Notes: generated by a model from the letters alone, not told the origin. A DNA stretch of 64,000 nucleotides from G965267605 sp965267605 (GCA_965267605.1 OZ254088.1:3224001-3288000), one strand, 5' to 3'. Positions 1-8,554 are shown, counted from the stretch's first letter. Made by a program: numbers and translations.

Positions 1-875
1 TCCGCATTGGTTCCAGGTTTGCTAACAACGAAATTGCCAGTGACATTAAGTTGTGCAGTTGTACCGGCATTGTCGTTAATGAAGTAGTCAATGTCATCCC
101 CACCGGTCATGTTATTGGTAAGGTTTCCTGTGGCTGTTACAACAGAGTTTTCATCAATGTAAAAATGGATGTCATCCCCACCAGCGAGGTTCAGGGTCAT
201 GTCCACACAGGTTAAATCTCCACCGTCCATGTCGAAATCAACGTCACCTGCATCTGATGCAGTATTGACGGTAAAGGTTGCTGCAGTTGTTAAATCTCCT
301 TCATCAAGATTAAAGGTGATCAGATCACCTGCACCTTGATTGTGGTTTACTGTGAAATTGCCAGTAGATTGGATTCTGCTGTTAACATCATCCACGTTGA
401 TCCTGATATCGTCTCCGCCATCTTTATTAATCGTGAAGGTGCCAGTTACGTTTAATTGAGCCGTTGTTCCTGAATTGCTATTGATGTATACCTCTACATC
501 ATCGCCATTGTCTTGGTCGATCAGAAAGTTGCCACCCACATTAACAATGGCAGCATTGTCCACATGAAATTCGATGTCCCTTCCACCAGAGTTTTGAATG
601 ATGGAGAAGTTTGAAGTAACTGTCAATGTACCACCGGTAACATCCAGTTGACTATCGTTACCAGCATTCGAGTTCATGGTAACCGTGTTACACGTCTGAT
701 TAGTGGTTACGGTAACCGTAAATCCGTTAATAACCACATCATCGCCTGGAGCTGGAACTCCTACATCCCATGTTCCTGCTACGTTCCAATTGCCATTTCC
801 AACAGCGGTAACAACCACAGCATGACTAAATAGTACTGAAAGGGATAAGGCTAACGTGAGTAAGAGGCGGTTCAT
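1..875 (-). CDS. secreted surface protein, 3' end cut by window edge
   Basis: Translating the minus strand from ATG at 875 gives an open frame to the window edge (about 291 residues, no stop). It begins MNRLLLTLALSLSVLFSHA, a clear signal peptide, followed by GNGNWNVAGTWDVGVPAPGD, the opening seen in many Bacteroidota surface proteins built from parallel beta-strand repeats. The rest is a run of 20-30 residue Asn/Asp/Thr-rich units (for example LNVTGTFTINKDGGDDI and LNVTGNFVVSK), as expected of an extracellular beta-helix. The C-terminus, where a T9SS sorting domain would be expected, lies outside the window. Function unknown; probably an adhesin or large cell-surface protein. Codon use and reading frame are convincing even though the gene is incomplete. 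Confidence 0.85.
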   Translation of the reverse strand, partial: MNRLLLTLALSLSVLFSHAVVVTAVGNGNWNVAGTWDVGVPAPGDDVVINGFTVTVTTNQTCNTVTMNSNAGNDSQLDVTGGTLTVTSNFSIIQNSGGRDIEFHVDNAAIVNVGGNFLIDQDNGDDVEVYINSNSGTTAQLNVTGTFTINKDGGDDIRINVDDVNSRIQSTGNFTVNHNQGAGDLITFNLDEGDLTTAATFTVNTASDAGDVDFDMDGGDLTCVDMTLNLAGGDDIHFYIDENSVVTATGNLTNNMTGGDDIDYFINDNAGTTAQLNVTGNFVVSKPGTNA

Positions 876-892
876 GGTTCCTAATGGTTAAA

Positions 893-924
893 AACTTATA
901 CCTGAACGAAGTTCAGGATAAGTT
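893..924 (-). promoter_or_regulatory. long hairpin in the leader of the truncated surface-protein gene
   Basis: The arms 893-907 and 911-924 are inverted repeats (core CCTGAAC-gaa-GTTCAGG, extended by AACTTAT/ATAAGTT) with a single bulged base and a 3-base loop. The hairpin lies 18-49 bases upstream of the ATG at 875 and just downstream of the candidate promoter at 942-974, so it would form in the 5' untranslated RNA. It could stabilise the message, control translation or bind a protein; no T-run follows, so it is not an obvious terminator. Confidence 0.5.
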
Positions 925-941
925 GTACGAACGATACTAAG

Positions 942-974
942 ATAAGTTACACATATTAGTTCTTGAAAGTCAAA
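942..974 (-). promoter_or_regulatory. candidate Bacteroidota promoter for the truncated surface-protein gene
   Basis: On the minus strand TTTG (971-974) is followed after 21 bases by TAACTTAT (942-949). This resembles the Bacteroidota -33 TTTG / -7 TAnnTTTG consensus, with the last positions of the -7 element mismatched. Position fits transcription into the hairpin leader. Assignment is by pattern only. Confidence 0.35.
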
Positions 975-1080
975 CTACGTAAATGGAGTACATGAAGGCC
1001 GTATATTCTCCCATCGTTAAACCCTCGCTTCCCTAGAACTGCTCTGGGTTTCCTAAAGCACACATGATAAATTTCATTCG

Positions 1081-2634
1081 TCATACTTGTTTGGAAATTG
1101 ATCGCTTCTTAGCAGCTTGAGCGAACGAAATGTTCTCTTTCTTACTTTTTAACCAGCTCAAATAATCGAAATACTGAAGTACTTGCGCTTCTCGTGGATC
1201 CTTCAGAATGTCCTCCAGCTGATGATAAAGTGCATTTAATCCTTCCATCTGTTCCTTTCTCGAATTCATCTTTGGAAGATCTCTTCGAAGGAAGCGAATG
1301 ATAGCGGATTCAACAGCGAAGAGTTCTTTCCTTTTGATCAGGTGTCTGTACACGGATTGAACCACATATTCTAGATGCAGGTCGTTACCCAATTCGAAGT
1401 GTGTGATCAGGTTGAGGATCATGGCCTGGGTAAATACATACTTGTTCCTGGATTCTCCGGTAATGAAATTGAGAATCTTGTGGAGCCAGCTCAGGGCATC
1501 CCGGTATTGCCCTGCCCCGAAGTGACACACAGCGAAGCTGTAGTACATCTCCAATCTGTATTCTTCGCTCATGAAGCGCTCCCAGTTTTCTAGAAATAAC
1601 TCGACCTCCTTCATCTGGGTAACGCCCTTTTCGAATTGTCCGGAAACCCGATACATATTGAACTCTCGGGTATAGGCATGGTTCAACATGTCGTAAGCCT
1701 GCTTCTGGTGGAACTCGCCTTTAAGCGATGCAGCATCGGCTTTCATCTGATCAACTATGGTGATGCAATCCTGGTACCTGCCATTTTCGATATAGGCCAA
1801 TGCCAAGTTGCTCATTGCGGTGAGGTAGGTCTTTCCTCGAAGAGAAATATAGTTTTCATCCTTTCGAATAATCGAAACCAGGCGTTCCCTGTATTCAAGG
1901 AATCTGGCAAAGTCACCTTTTCCTCTGTAATACCTCGCATGCAGATCGTAGAAGTAGAATCTTGCCCGCGTTGTTAATGCTGTACTGTCATCTTGAAGTA
2001 ATGGGGTCTCAAATAATTCATCATAGACCAGCTCTTCCTCATCTTTCCTGATCATACCTTTTAGGATGTGAGGCTTGTAGAAGTCATCGCGCAGAGCGAT
2101 GTAGTCATCCATGTTCTTTAGCTTCTCCAACACCTCTGCCTTCTCGGATCTGATCCTGTCATTTTGAATGAAGTAATCAGTCGGCTCTATGGTGATCAAA
2201 ACAACTTCCTCCCAGTCGAGGATCTGAGCGAGAATATGAAACAAGTCATTTTCTTCAGCAATCTTCTTTGCCTTCTTGATGTGCTGGTAACACTGGTCGT
2301 AAAGCTGTCTCGCGAAAAGAATATTGATGTATTCAAGTAGTTCAAGTACTTCCAACTCCTTGCTCTTGCCACCATGATATACCCTTAAACTGCGAAGAAT
2401 CAGATTGTATAGATAGGATTTCTCTACTGCCAATCTTTTGGCAATGGGTGATCCCTTCAGCTTCTTTTTAACTGCCACTTCATCGTATGTGGATTGCTTG
2501 TCGACTATTTCAAAAAGCTTCAGGTAATTGTTTTGTGAGCCCACCTGATGCTTGCCAACGTACAGCTTGAAGTGTCGTTTTTCAGTCTTGCTCAAAGACT
2601 TGATTAGCGCAAATAGCTTGGTTGAACGGCTCAT
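1081..2634 (-). CDS. conserved helical (TPR-like) protein of unknown function
   Basis: A 517-residue soluble protein with no signal peptide or membrane segment. The N-terminus MSRSTKLFALIKSLSKTEKR, with the following basic SYLYNLILRSLR segment, resembles a family I know only as hypothetical proteins of Flavobacteria and relatives. The remainder is almost all alpha-helical with TPR-like pairs (for example LALAYIENGRYQDCI and MYYSFAVCHFGAGQYRDAL), suggesting a scaffold for protein binding. An ATG at 2652 would add six residues; the internal ATG at 2634 is chosen because the family-like sequence begins there, but neither start has a ribosome site. The gene is monocistronic and divergent from the stress operon. 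No function is assigned. Confidence 0.8.
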   Translation of the reverse strand: MSRSTKLFALIKSLSKTEKRHFKLYVGKHQVGSQNNYLKLFEIVDKQSTYDEVAVKKKLKGSPIAKRLAVEKSYLYNLILRSLRVYHGGKSKELEVLELLEYINILFARQLYDQCYQHIKKAKKIAEENDLFHILAQILDWEEVVLITIEPTDYFIQNDRIRSEKAEVLEKLKNMDDYIALRDDFYKPHILKGMIRKDEEELVYDELFETPLLQDDSTALTTRARFYFYDLHARYYRGKGDFARFLEYRERLVSIIRKDENYISLRGKTYLTAMSNLALAYIENGRYQDCITIVDQMKADAASLKGEFHQKQAYDMLNHAYTREFNMYRVSGQFEKGVTQMKEVELFLENWERFMSEEYRLEMYYSFAVCHFGAGQYRDALSWLHKILNFITGESRNKYVFTQAMILNLITHFELGNDLHLEYVVQSVYRHLIKRKELFAVESAIIRFLRRDLPKMNSRKEQMEGLNALYHQLEDILKDPREAQVLQYFDYLSWLKSKKENISFAQAAKKRSISKQV

Positions 2635-2742
2635 AGAGGTTAAACTAAGCATAATTCCAAAAAGGCCCGTTTCAAAAAGGAATTTGACCCATTGAGTGGT
2701 AATTCAATACGTTAGATCTTTAATGCTAACAGAGTAGAATAA

Positions 2743-2756
2743 TTGATCGCAATCAA
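2743..2756. promoter_or_regulatory. FNR/CRP-type binding site upstream of the universal-stress operon
   Basis: The sequence TTGATCGCAATCAA is a perfect match to the FNR/Anr consensus TTGAT-N4-ATCAA. Its centre lies about 82 bases upstream of the first Usp start at 2832, in the only non-coding gap before that operon. Anaerobic Crp/Fnr-family control of Usp genes is established in other bacteria; here it is inferred from the site and its place. Confidence 0.6.
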
Positions 2757-2831
2757 GTCGAAAGCTGACTTATGTCATTGAGCTCCCGAGGCGTTAGCAA
2801 TTTCTTTGCTGAACACTTCAAAACTCGATTG

Positions 2832-3647
2832 ATGAAAAAAATAGTTCTACCTACAGATTTCTCAGAAGTATCGCTCCGTGCCATTGCATATGCGATCAAC
2901 CTGTTCGGTCTGGAAGCGGAGTATTACCTATTACACGCGTTTCATTCAACACAGGCAGGTGCATCTATGCTGGTTTCAATGAACCCCATTCTTGAGAAGC
3001 AAGCCAATGAAGAGCTCAATACGCTTGAAACAAAGTTGATGGCTGAGCATGGTGAAGGCTTACAGCTCAAGTCGTACGCTGTTGCAGGATACCCATCTGA
3101 TAGTTGTAACAAACTGGTCCAGGAGATTAATGCAGACTGTATAGTAGTTGGTACCATTGGTGCAAGTGGCATCAAGGAGGTAATTATAGGAAGCAATGCC
3201 GCTAGTATTATTCAACATGTGCATTGTCCGGTGATTGCGGTTCCTGAAGAAGCAGAAATCAAGAAACCGGAGCGAATTCTATATGCTACCGATTATTCCA
3301 CAGTGGATCCAAAGGTATATAACCCTTTGAAGAGCATTGTGGAACTGGGCGGGGCAGAGATGGTTATTGCCACCGTGCAATCACATGTTGTACCTACAGG
3401 TGTGGCAGAGTCTCCAGACCATTCAGACCTGGATAAAATGTTCAGTGATGTGAGAAGATCTTATGAGCGAATAGAGAACGAAAACGTGGTAGAAGGTGTT
3501 GAGCAGTTTGTTGAGGAGCGTTCTTTTGACATGTTGGTCGCAGTAGAACACAAGTACAGCTTTATCGAGAATCTGCTGCACAGAAGTACATCACAAAGAA
3601 TGGCCATGCATAGCAAGGTTCCATTGCTGGTACTTCAGGATAATTGA
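2832..3647 (+). CDS. tandem-domain universal stress protein (UspA family) 1
   Basis: A 271-residue protein with two Usp domains. It opens MKKIVLPTDFSEVSLRAIAY, the classic Usp first strand and helix. The first domain carries the ATP-binding pattern G-2x-G-9x-G-S (GTIGASGIKEVIIGSN); the second (from about residue 148, ERILYATDYS) lacks it and looks degenerate. An upstream in-frame ATG at 2772 is rejected because it adds 20 residues unlike the family. The next Usp gene begins 6 bases after the stop, so they are co-transcribed. Cytosolic; the likely role is survival under energy or oxygen stress, in line with the FNR-type box upstream. Confidence 0.9.
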   Translation: MKKIVLPTDFSEVSLRAIAYAINLFGLEAEYYLLHAFHSTQAGASMLVSMNPILEKQANEELNTLETKLMAEHGEGLQLKSYAVAGYPSDSCNKLVQEINADCIVVGTIGASGIKEVIIGSNAASIIQHVHCPVIAVPEEAEIKKPERILYATDYSTVDPKVYNPLKSIVELGGAEMVIATVQSHVVPTGVAESPDHSDLDKMFSDVRRSYERIENENVVEGVEQFVEERSFDMLVAVEHKYSFIENLLHRSTSQRMAMHSKVPLLVLQDN

Positions 3648-3653
3648 TCACCC

Positions 3654-4484
3654 ATGAAGCGAAACATTCTATTACCAACCGACTTTTCAGCTTGTTCCGT
3701 TAACGCCATAGATTATGCGCTGGCCATGTTTGCTGATGAAGGATGCAAGTTCACGCTGATCAATGCGGTGGAGATTCCTGTTGACGTTGTTAATGGGACA
3801 AGCGTGGTGCTACCACAAATCATGGAAAGAGCAAAAAAGGCAATGTCTGAGCTATATGACCAGGTACTTCCCAAACTTCAAGGCACATCGTCTACGCTTG
3901 ATCAGAGGGTTGAGATGGGCGGTGGATTGGTGGATATCGTAGGTCGTGTGGCCAGTGAGCTAGACGCGGGAATGATCATTCTGGGAACCAAAGGAGCCTC
4001 TGGTGTTAAGGAGGTGTTGCTAGGTAGTGTAGCCAAATCAATTCTTCATAACGTAAGGGTTCCGGTTATAGTGGTTCCCGAAGAAGCGAGGTTTACCGGA
4101 CTGAACCATGTTGTATTTGCAGCGGACTACAAGGAGATGGTGGACGATACCATTCTTCATCCCATGCTACATGTTGGAACCAAGTACGACTCTACAATTA
4201 CACTGTTGCACACGGAACCGGAGGGAGTAATTCTTGGAGAGGATGAGGTTGAACAAGAATATGAACTACACAAGCAACTCAAGGACATCAGACATGACTT
4301 TGAATTTGTTGAAACAAGTGACCCTTTGGCAGGAATTGAAAAATATGTAAACGAGCGGCAACCCGATCTAGTTGTAATGGTTTCCCGGCACGACAGAATT
4401 TGGGAGCGCATTTTTCACAGCAGTGTCGCTGGCAGATTTGCTATGCACACTACCACCCCTTTACTCATTGCACATGATCGTTAA
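3654..4484 (+). CDS. tandem-domain universal stress protein (UspA family) 2
   Basis: A 276-residue paralogue of the preceding gene, beginning MKRNILLPTDFSACSVNAID. The first Usp domain has the nucleotide-binding pattern GTKGASGVKEVLLGSV, while the second (from about residue 150) has lost the glycines and ends in the conserved TPLLIAHDR strand. The two-domain order with one intact ATP site is shared by all three Usp proteins in this operon, suggesting duplication of an already fused gene. It lies 6 bases after Usp 1 and 10 bases before the helical protein gene. Confidence 0.9.
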   Translation: MKRNILLPTDFSACSVNAIDYALAMFADEGCKFTLINAVEIPVDVVNGTSVVLPQIMERAKKAMSELYDQVLPKLQGTSSTLDQRVEMGGGLVDIVGRVASELDAGMIILGTKGASGVKEVLLGSVAKSILHNVRVPVIVVPEEARFTGLNHVVFAADYKEMVDDTILHPMLHVGTKYDSTITLLHTEPEGVILGEDEVEQEYELHKQLKDIRHDFEFVETSDPLAGIEKYVNERQPDLVVMVSRHDRIWERIFHSSVAGRFAMHTTTPLLIAHDR

Positions 4485-4494
4485 ACAATAAGAA

Positions 4495-4896
4495 ATGGAA
4501 GTAAGAGACTCAAAACAAGACACAATAAAATTCCACGAAGAAGTTCGTGAAATGATGTCGACCATCGCGTTTTGTGAGATGGAAGCAAAGTTCTTCGATA
4601 AAGTTCTTCGATCCAAGGCCCTGAACACCGGTTCGCAGTATGGAGATCGTGTGGCTGGGTCAATTCAGGAAAGAGTGACCTGGTTGATGTCAGACCTTAG
4701 AAAACTAAACGAAATACTTCAGGGATTTGACAACGAACTAGGTGCGGTTGTGGAGGCTGATGATGAGTTATCGGACGATCAATTGAAGTCATACGAGGCA
4801 CTATACAACAGCTATAGCCGAAGTATGCGAGAGATCAAAAAGATCAAGAAAGACCTGTATGATTTTGCAGACAATTACGGACTAGAGAAGCTATAA
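4495..4896 (+). CDS. small helical protein in the stress operon
   Basis: A 133-residue, highly charged protein without signal peptide or membrane segment, predicted here to be long alpha-helices (residues about 20-50, 55-90 and 97-130, e.g. SYSRSMREIKKIKKDLYDFA). I do not recognise a named family. The gene sits 10 bases after Usp 2 and 2 bases before Usp 3, so it is certainly part of the same transcript and probably interacts with, or is needed together with, the universal stress proteins. An AGAA precedes the ATG. Confidence 0.75.
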   Translation: MEVRDSKQDTIKFHEEVREMMSTIAFCEMEAKFFDKVLRSKALNTGSQYGDRVAGSIQERVTWLMSDLRKLNEILQGFDNELGAVVEADDELSDDQLKSYEALYNSYSRSMREIKKIKKDLYDFADNYGLEKL

Positions 4897-4898
4897 AC

Positions 4899-5753
4899 AT
4901 GGAAAAGATTCTAATACCAGTCGATTTTTCTGAGGCAAGTGATAAAGCTCTTGCATACGGTGTTGCTTTGGCCAAAGACCTGAATGCGCACGCTACACTT
5001 TTCTATGCCTTCCACCCGGTTCCTTACGCTCCGGAAATGCTATTACAATCAGCGAAGGTTGAATGGGAGGAGATACGCAAACTTGACCAGGCCCGACTAA
5101 TGAAGCTGTCCGAAAAGATCATGGATGAACATGGTTTGAATTGCAATTTCATAACTAAGGAGGGTTTTGCCAGTGAGCAGATTCTTGCCGCTCAAGACGA
5201 ATTCAAACCACAACTAACGATTCTCGGAACGCACGGAACATCTGGTTTTTCTAAAGCCGTATTGGGAAGCGTAACTGCAGATGTTGCGGGCCAAGCAAAC
5301 TACCCGGTGATGGTGGTGCCTGAGCATGCAGCTTTCAAGCCGATCACCAAAATGGTGTTTGCCACAGATTTTCATGACAGCGATATCGAGGGCATTCGCT
5401 ATCTCACAAAACTGAGTAAAGACCCGAACGCTGAGATTGTAGTTCTCCACGTAGCCGATGGCGATACGGATGTGAGATTTGAGGAGACTTTCCTGCGAGA
5501 ACTTGAGCAGGAAGTGAGGGAGAAAGTCAATTTTCCAAATGTCCATTTTCACCTTACCGAAGACCCAAATATCTCCAGGGGTATTGAAGAATTTGCCGAG
5601 AACAGTTATTGCGACCTGGTAGCTGTTAGTAAGGTTAAAAGGGGGGCGTTTCTAAAGGTGTTTCTCCCAAGTATTACAAAGAAAATGATATACCACACCA
5701 AGATACCCTTGCTGGTTTTTAATGCATGGGATACTGCTGGTGATGACTTTTAA
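4899..5753 (+). CDS. tandem-domain universal stress protein (UspA family) 3
   Basis: A 284-residue two-domain Usp beginning MEKILIPVDFSEASDKALAY. The first domain has the ATP-binding pattern GTHGTSGFSKAVLGSV; the second (from about residue 150, KMVFATDFHDSD) has no glycine motif. It is more distant from Usp 1 and 2 than they are from each other (judged by eye). Only two bases separate it from the preceding gene, implying translational coupling. Likely cytosolic stress protein. Confidence 0.9.
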   Translation: MEKILIPVDFSEASDKALAYGVALAKDLNAHATLFYAFHPVPYAPEMLLQSAKVEWEEIRKLDQARLMKLSEKIMDEHGLNCNFITKEGFASEQILAAQDEFKPQLTILGTHGTSGFSKAVLGSVTADVAGQANYPVMVVPEHAAFKPITKMVFATDFHDSDIEGIRYLTKLSKDPNAEIVVLHVADGDTDVRFEETFLRELEQEVREKVNFPNVHFHLTEDPNISRGIEEFAENSYCDLVAVSKVKRGAFLKVFLPSITKKMIYHTKIPLLVFNAWDTAGDDF

Positions 5754-5762
5754 ATATTGATT

Positions 5763-6197
5763 ATGAACGGATTAGTTTGGATAGACCAACGTGTTGCGAA
5801 AATTGTAAAGTTAGATGCGCAGGGCGGTCAACTTGAAGAAGTACAATCGGAAGTAGAAGAAGGAAACGTAACCGGAGGGTATGGTTCTTCAAAGAAATAC
5901 CTCGGCCAGGATGCTGTTGCGGATGACAAAATGCAAGAGCGGAAAAACCATCAATTAAACTCATTTTTTGATCGCGTGGAAAACGCGTTAGATGGCCTAA
6001 CTACTATTGTGGTGATAGGTCCCGGGGAGGCACGTGTGCACTTTGGTAAACATGCGGAGCAAGCCAATGTTGGCTGGAGCATCGTTGAGAATAAAGTTTC
6101 AGATAGTATGACGGACAATCAACTTATAGCCATGGCCAAGGCGTACTTCTACGGAGATTCTGAGAAGGAATTGCAGGATGCTTTGAGTAGAAACTAA
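5763..6197 (+). CDS. eRF1-domain-like / translational-machinery-like protein
   Basis: A 144-residue protein starting MNGLVWIDQRVAKIVKL. This first strand, a central variable region rich in charged residues (about 30-65) and the strand TTIVVIGPGEARVHFGKHAE resemble the bacterial eRF1 domain 1-like proteins often encoded with universal stress proteins. The likeness is by pattern, not alignment. A TTG two codons upstream is possible, but the ATG at 5763 gives the family-like N-terminus. The gene follows Usp 3 by 9 bases and belongs to the stress operon. A ribosome-associated stress role is possible but unproven. Confidence 0.6.
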   Translation: MNGLVWIDQRVAKIVKLDAQGGQLEEVQSEVEEGNVTGGYGSSKKYLGQDAVADDKMQERKNHQLNSFFDRVENALDGLTTIVVIGPGEARVHFGKHAEQANVGWSIVENKVSDSMTDNQLIAMAKAYFYGDSEKELQDALSRN

Positions 6198-6215
6198 CGC
6201 ATAAAAAACACAGAC

Positions 6216-6704
6216 ATGAGAGCTAAAGTAGCAGTATATGAGAACCAACATGAAGCAGTTGTTGCAGTTAAACAATTGAAAGAAGCTGGCTTTCCGATGA
6301 AGGAAGTATCCCTGGTTGGCAAGGCCGAAATAGTTGATGATAACCTTACGGTTAGGTCTTTGGATCCTGTGAAAAACGCCCCTGTGGCGGTAGGTGCGGG
6401 AGCCGGTGTAATTATGGGAGCACTTGCTGGGTTAGGGATTTTCGCGATACCGGGATTCGGATTTCTGTATGGTGCAGGAGCACTTATTGGTGCAATCGCT
6501 GGCTTCGACTTTGGAATCATGGGTGGAGGACTTGTATCTGCACTCATGCACATCGGTATCAAAGAGGAAAGCGTGTTGGAATTTGAAGAACACCTGAACC
6601 AGGGGAGATTCATTGTAGTAGTGAATGGACCATTGGAAGACATCGAAAAGGCGGAGCAAGTGCTCCATACTCAGGGCACCCACCTTCAGTGGAACGGGGC
6701 CTGA
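6216..6704 (+). CDS. YflT-like general stress protein with glycine-rich membrane segment
   Basis: A 162-residue protein. Residues 1-45 (MRAKVAVYENQHEAVVAVKQ, then LKEAGFPMKEVSLVG) match the start of the heat-induced YflT / general stress protein 17M type domain. Residues about 52-105 are two glycine- and alanine-rich hydrophobic stretches (AGVIMGALAGLGIFAIPGF and GAGALIGAIAGFDFGIMGGG), suggesting a membrane hairpin. The C-terminus (FIVVVNGPLEDIEKAEQVL) is a second ferredoxin-like half. It is the sixth gene of the stress operon. Its molecular role is unknown. Confidence 0.7.
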   Translation: MRAKVAVYENQHEAVVAVKQLKEAGFPMKEVSLVGKAEIVDDNLTVRSLDPVKNAPVAVGAGAGVIMGALAGLGIFAIPGFGFLYGAGALIGAIAGFDFGIMGGGLVSALMHIGIKEESVLEFEEHLNQGRFIVVVNGPLEDIEKAEQVLHTQGTHLQWNGA

Positions 6705-6730
6705 TGTTCATAATTACCACCTTCCTGTGA

Positions 6731-8023
6731 ATGGAATTTAAACCACTTAAATCACTGGAAGTTTACCTACAGTCGCTGATCGAAACGCGACTGTGGGTAA
6801 AGGTAATTGTATCGCTTGTCCTTGGTGTAGGGGCGGGCATTGCCCTTGGGCCATCTGTTGGTTGGGTTGAAGCTGATGTAGCATCCCAACTGGGCGATTG
6901 GCTGGCACTTCCTGGTAAGCTTTTCATGAAGCTGGTCCAGATGATCATGATACCCCTGATCTTCGCGAGTATCATTACCGGTCTTGTAAGTTCAAGTAGC
7001 GAGCAACTGAAAAAAATGGGTGTAGGTGTGGGTGTTTACTTCATCATTACCACGGCCCTTTCCATTGCCATTGGCGTTGTCCTCGCGCTCATTATCAAGC
7101 CAGGGTCATTCTTTACCCAACCCCAGGACATTCCCGCTACAGAAGGCGCAACAGAACCAACAACGCAGGGAATACTACAGAGTATACCCAATGCTATTTC
7201 AGAGATCCTACCGGACAACCCGTTGGCTTCTATGGTTTCAGGAGAGATGCTGGCCATCGTTGTGTTTACCCTCATTGTAGGTGTAGCCATGATGCAGTTG
7301 TCTGAAGAACTAAAACGTCCGTTGATGAAGATGTTGAGTGCGGTCCAGGAGATTTGCATGACCGTTGTAAAATGGGCCATGCGTCTGGTGCCCTTTGCAG
7401 TTTTTGGATTGATCACACAACTTGTCGCGAACCTGGGACTTCAAAGTCTGGCGGGTATTGGATACTATATTCTTACGGTGTTAGCCGGATTATTGATCCT
7501 GATGCTGGTTTATATGCTCATTGTTGGCGTATGGGGTAAGCTCAATCCATTCCGTTTTCTTTCCAAGATCAAGGAAGTACAGCTGCTGGCATTTTCTACT
7601 ACTAGTTCGGCAGCAGTGATGCCTTTGTCCATCAAGACTGCTCAGGATGAGCTTGGTATCTCCAAGGAGACCAGCAATTTTCTGATCCCTGTAGGTGCTA
7701 CAGTCAACATGGATGGTACAGCAGTGTATCAAAGCGTATCCGCCTTGTTTATCGCGCAAGCTTATGGGTTGGAGCTTGGTTTGATGAGTATCATTCTGAT
7801 GATGCTGACCATTGTTGCTGCCTCTATTGGTACACCTTCCATTCCCGGAGGAGGCGTTGTGATCCTGGCCTCCGTGCTCGGAAGTGTAGGCATCCCAACA
7901 GAGGGAATCGTCATCATCATAGGAGTTGAACGAATACTCGGAATGTTCCGGACTGCTATCAACGTCACCGGAGACTTAACCGCCTGTACGTTTTTCGACC
8001 GATGGAGGCCGCAGGAAACTTAA
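6731..8023 (+). CDS. dicarboxylate/amino acid:cation symporter (DAACS family)
   Basis: A 430-residue inner-membrane transporter of the glutamate/aspartate/C4-dicarboxylate symporter family (GltP/DctA/SLC1 fold). Visible hallmarks in order are the serine-rich HP1 hairpin (STTSSAAVMPLSIK, about residue 290), the TM7 motif NMDGTA (about 326), the HP2 hairpin GTPSIPGGGVV (about 365) and the TM8 motif NVTGDLTAC (about 413). Length fits the family. It starts 26 bases after the YflT-like gene and is probably the last gene of the stress operon. It would import glutamate, aspartate or C4-dicarboxylates with Na+ or H+; the exact substrate cannot be read from sequence. Confidence 0.92.
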   Translation: MEFKPLKSLEVYLQSLIETRLWVKVIVSLVLGVGAGIALGPSVGWVEADVASQLGDWLALPGKLFMKLVQMIMIPLIFASIITGLVSSSSEQLKKMGVGVGVYFIITTALSIAIGVVLALIIKPGSFFTQPQDIPATEGATEPTTQGILQSIPNAISEILPDNPLASMVSGEMLAIVVFTLIVGVAMMQLSEELKRPLMKMLSAVQEICMTVVKWAMRLVPFAVFGLITQLVANLGLQSLAGIGYYILTVLAGLLILMLVYMLIVGVWGKLNPFRFLSKIKEVQLLAFSTTSSAAVMPLSIKTAQDELGISKETSNFLIPVGATVNMDGTAVYQSVSALFIAQAYGLELGLMSIILMMLTIVAASIGTPSIPGGGVVILASVLGSVGIPTEGIVIIIGVERILGMFRTAINVTGDLTACTFFDRWRPQET

Positions 8024-8554
8024 CTATTTCTTAATGGCAATTCCGGTTGCTTCGAATGCCAGTTGCGGTTTAGGTTCTGTGATGGCATCAATTTCTGCTT
8101 GAGGTGCATTCGCATCTTCCAGATAATGTTTCTGCATTTTCACTGAAACTGTATCATAGTATGCGATGCCTTCAAATACGCAATCCGCATTTCCGGTTTC
8201 CGTTGGAATCGTAAAGTGGTCTTTGAACCTTACGCGCATGGTTGTAGAATCATTCAGGTTAACCGTAATCCAGCATCCAGCTTTTTTACACACTTCGTCA
8301 ATTTGTCCGGATAACTTTACATCCAGTTCATCCTTCCCGCTCATCAATGCGGGCAATTCAGCCACTGAGGTAGCACCATCAACAGACGTTAATTCTGCAA
8401 CACCATATACGTCATATCCAGGAATGCCTGCACCTTCAACAACTTCCGCATCTCCATGTTCATGATCGTGACCGTCATGATCGTGATCGTGTTCTTCACC
8501 TCCGCAAGCAACAAAAGCCAGGGCTATCGCAATGATTCCTAATGTTCGTCTCAT
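8024..8554 (-). CDS. DUF4920-type lipoprotein with a His-rich segment
   Basis: A 176-residue lipoprotein: MRRTLGIIAIALAFVACGGE is a signal peptide with lipobox ending at Cys17. It is followed by a His/Asp-rich stretch (EEHDHDHDGHDHEHGDAE), probably metal-binding, and a beta-sandwich domain with the motif VCKKAGCWITV, which I associate with DUF4920. The upstream in-frame ATG at 8641 is rejected because it buries the signal peptide behind 29 residues and overlaps the divergent gene. The C-terminus meets the symporter stop with no gap (convergent). A periplasmic copper- or zinc-related role is plausible given the His cluster and the copper ATPase 2.5 kb away, but unproven. Confidence 0.8.
   Translation of the reverse strand: MRRTLGIIAIALAFVACGGEEHDHDHDGHDHEHGDAEVVEGAGIPGYDVYGVAELTSVDGATSVAELPALMSGKDELDVKLSGQIDEVCKKAGCWITVNLNDSTTMRVRFKDHFTIPTETGNADCVFEGIAYYDTVSVKMQKHYLEDANAPQAEIDAITEPKPQLAFEATGIAIKK

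Noticed and set aside
648..833. Plus-strand frame of 61 codons
   Set aside because: Antisense to the truncated surface-protein gene, whose signal peptide and repeats are clear.
1019..1050. AAACCC...GGGTTT inverted repeat downstream of the helical-protein gene
   Set aside because: Stem is broken in the middle and no T-run follows; too weak to call a terminator.
2772..2831. Upstream ATG extending Usp 1 by 20 residues
   Set aside because: The extra residues are not Usp-like; the ATG at 2832 gives the standard MKKIVLPTDFS start.
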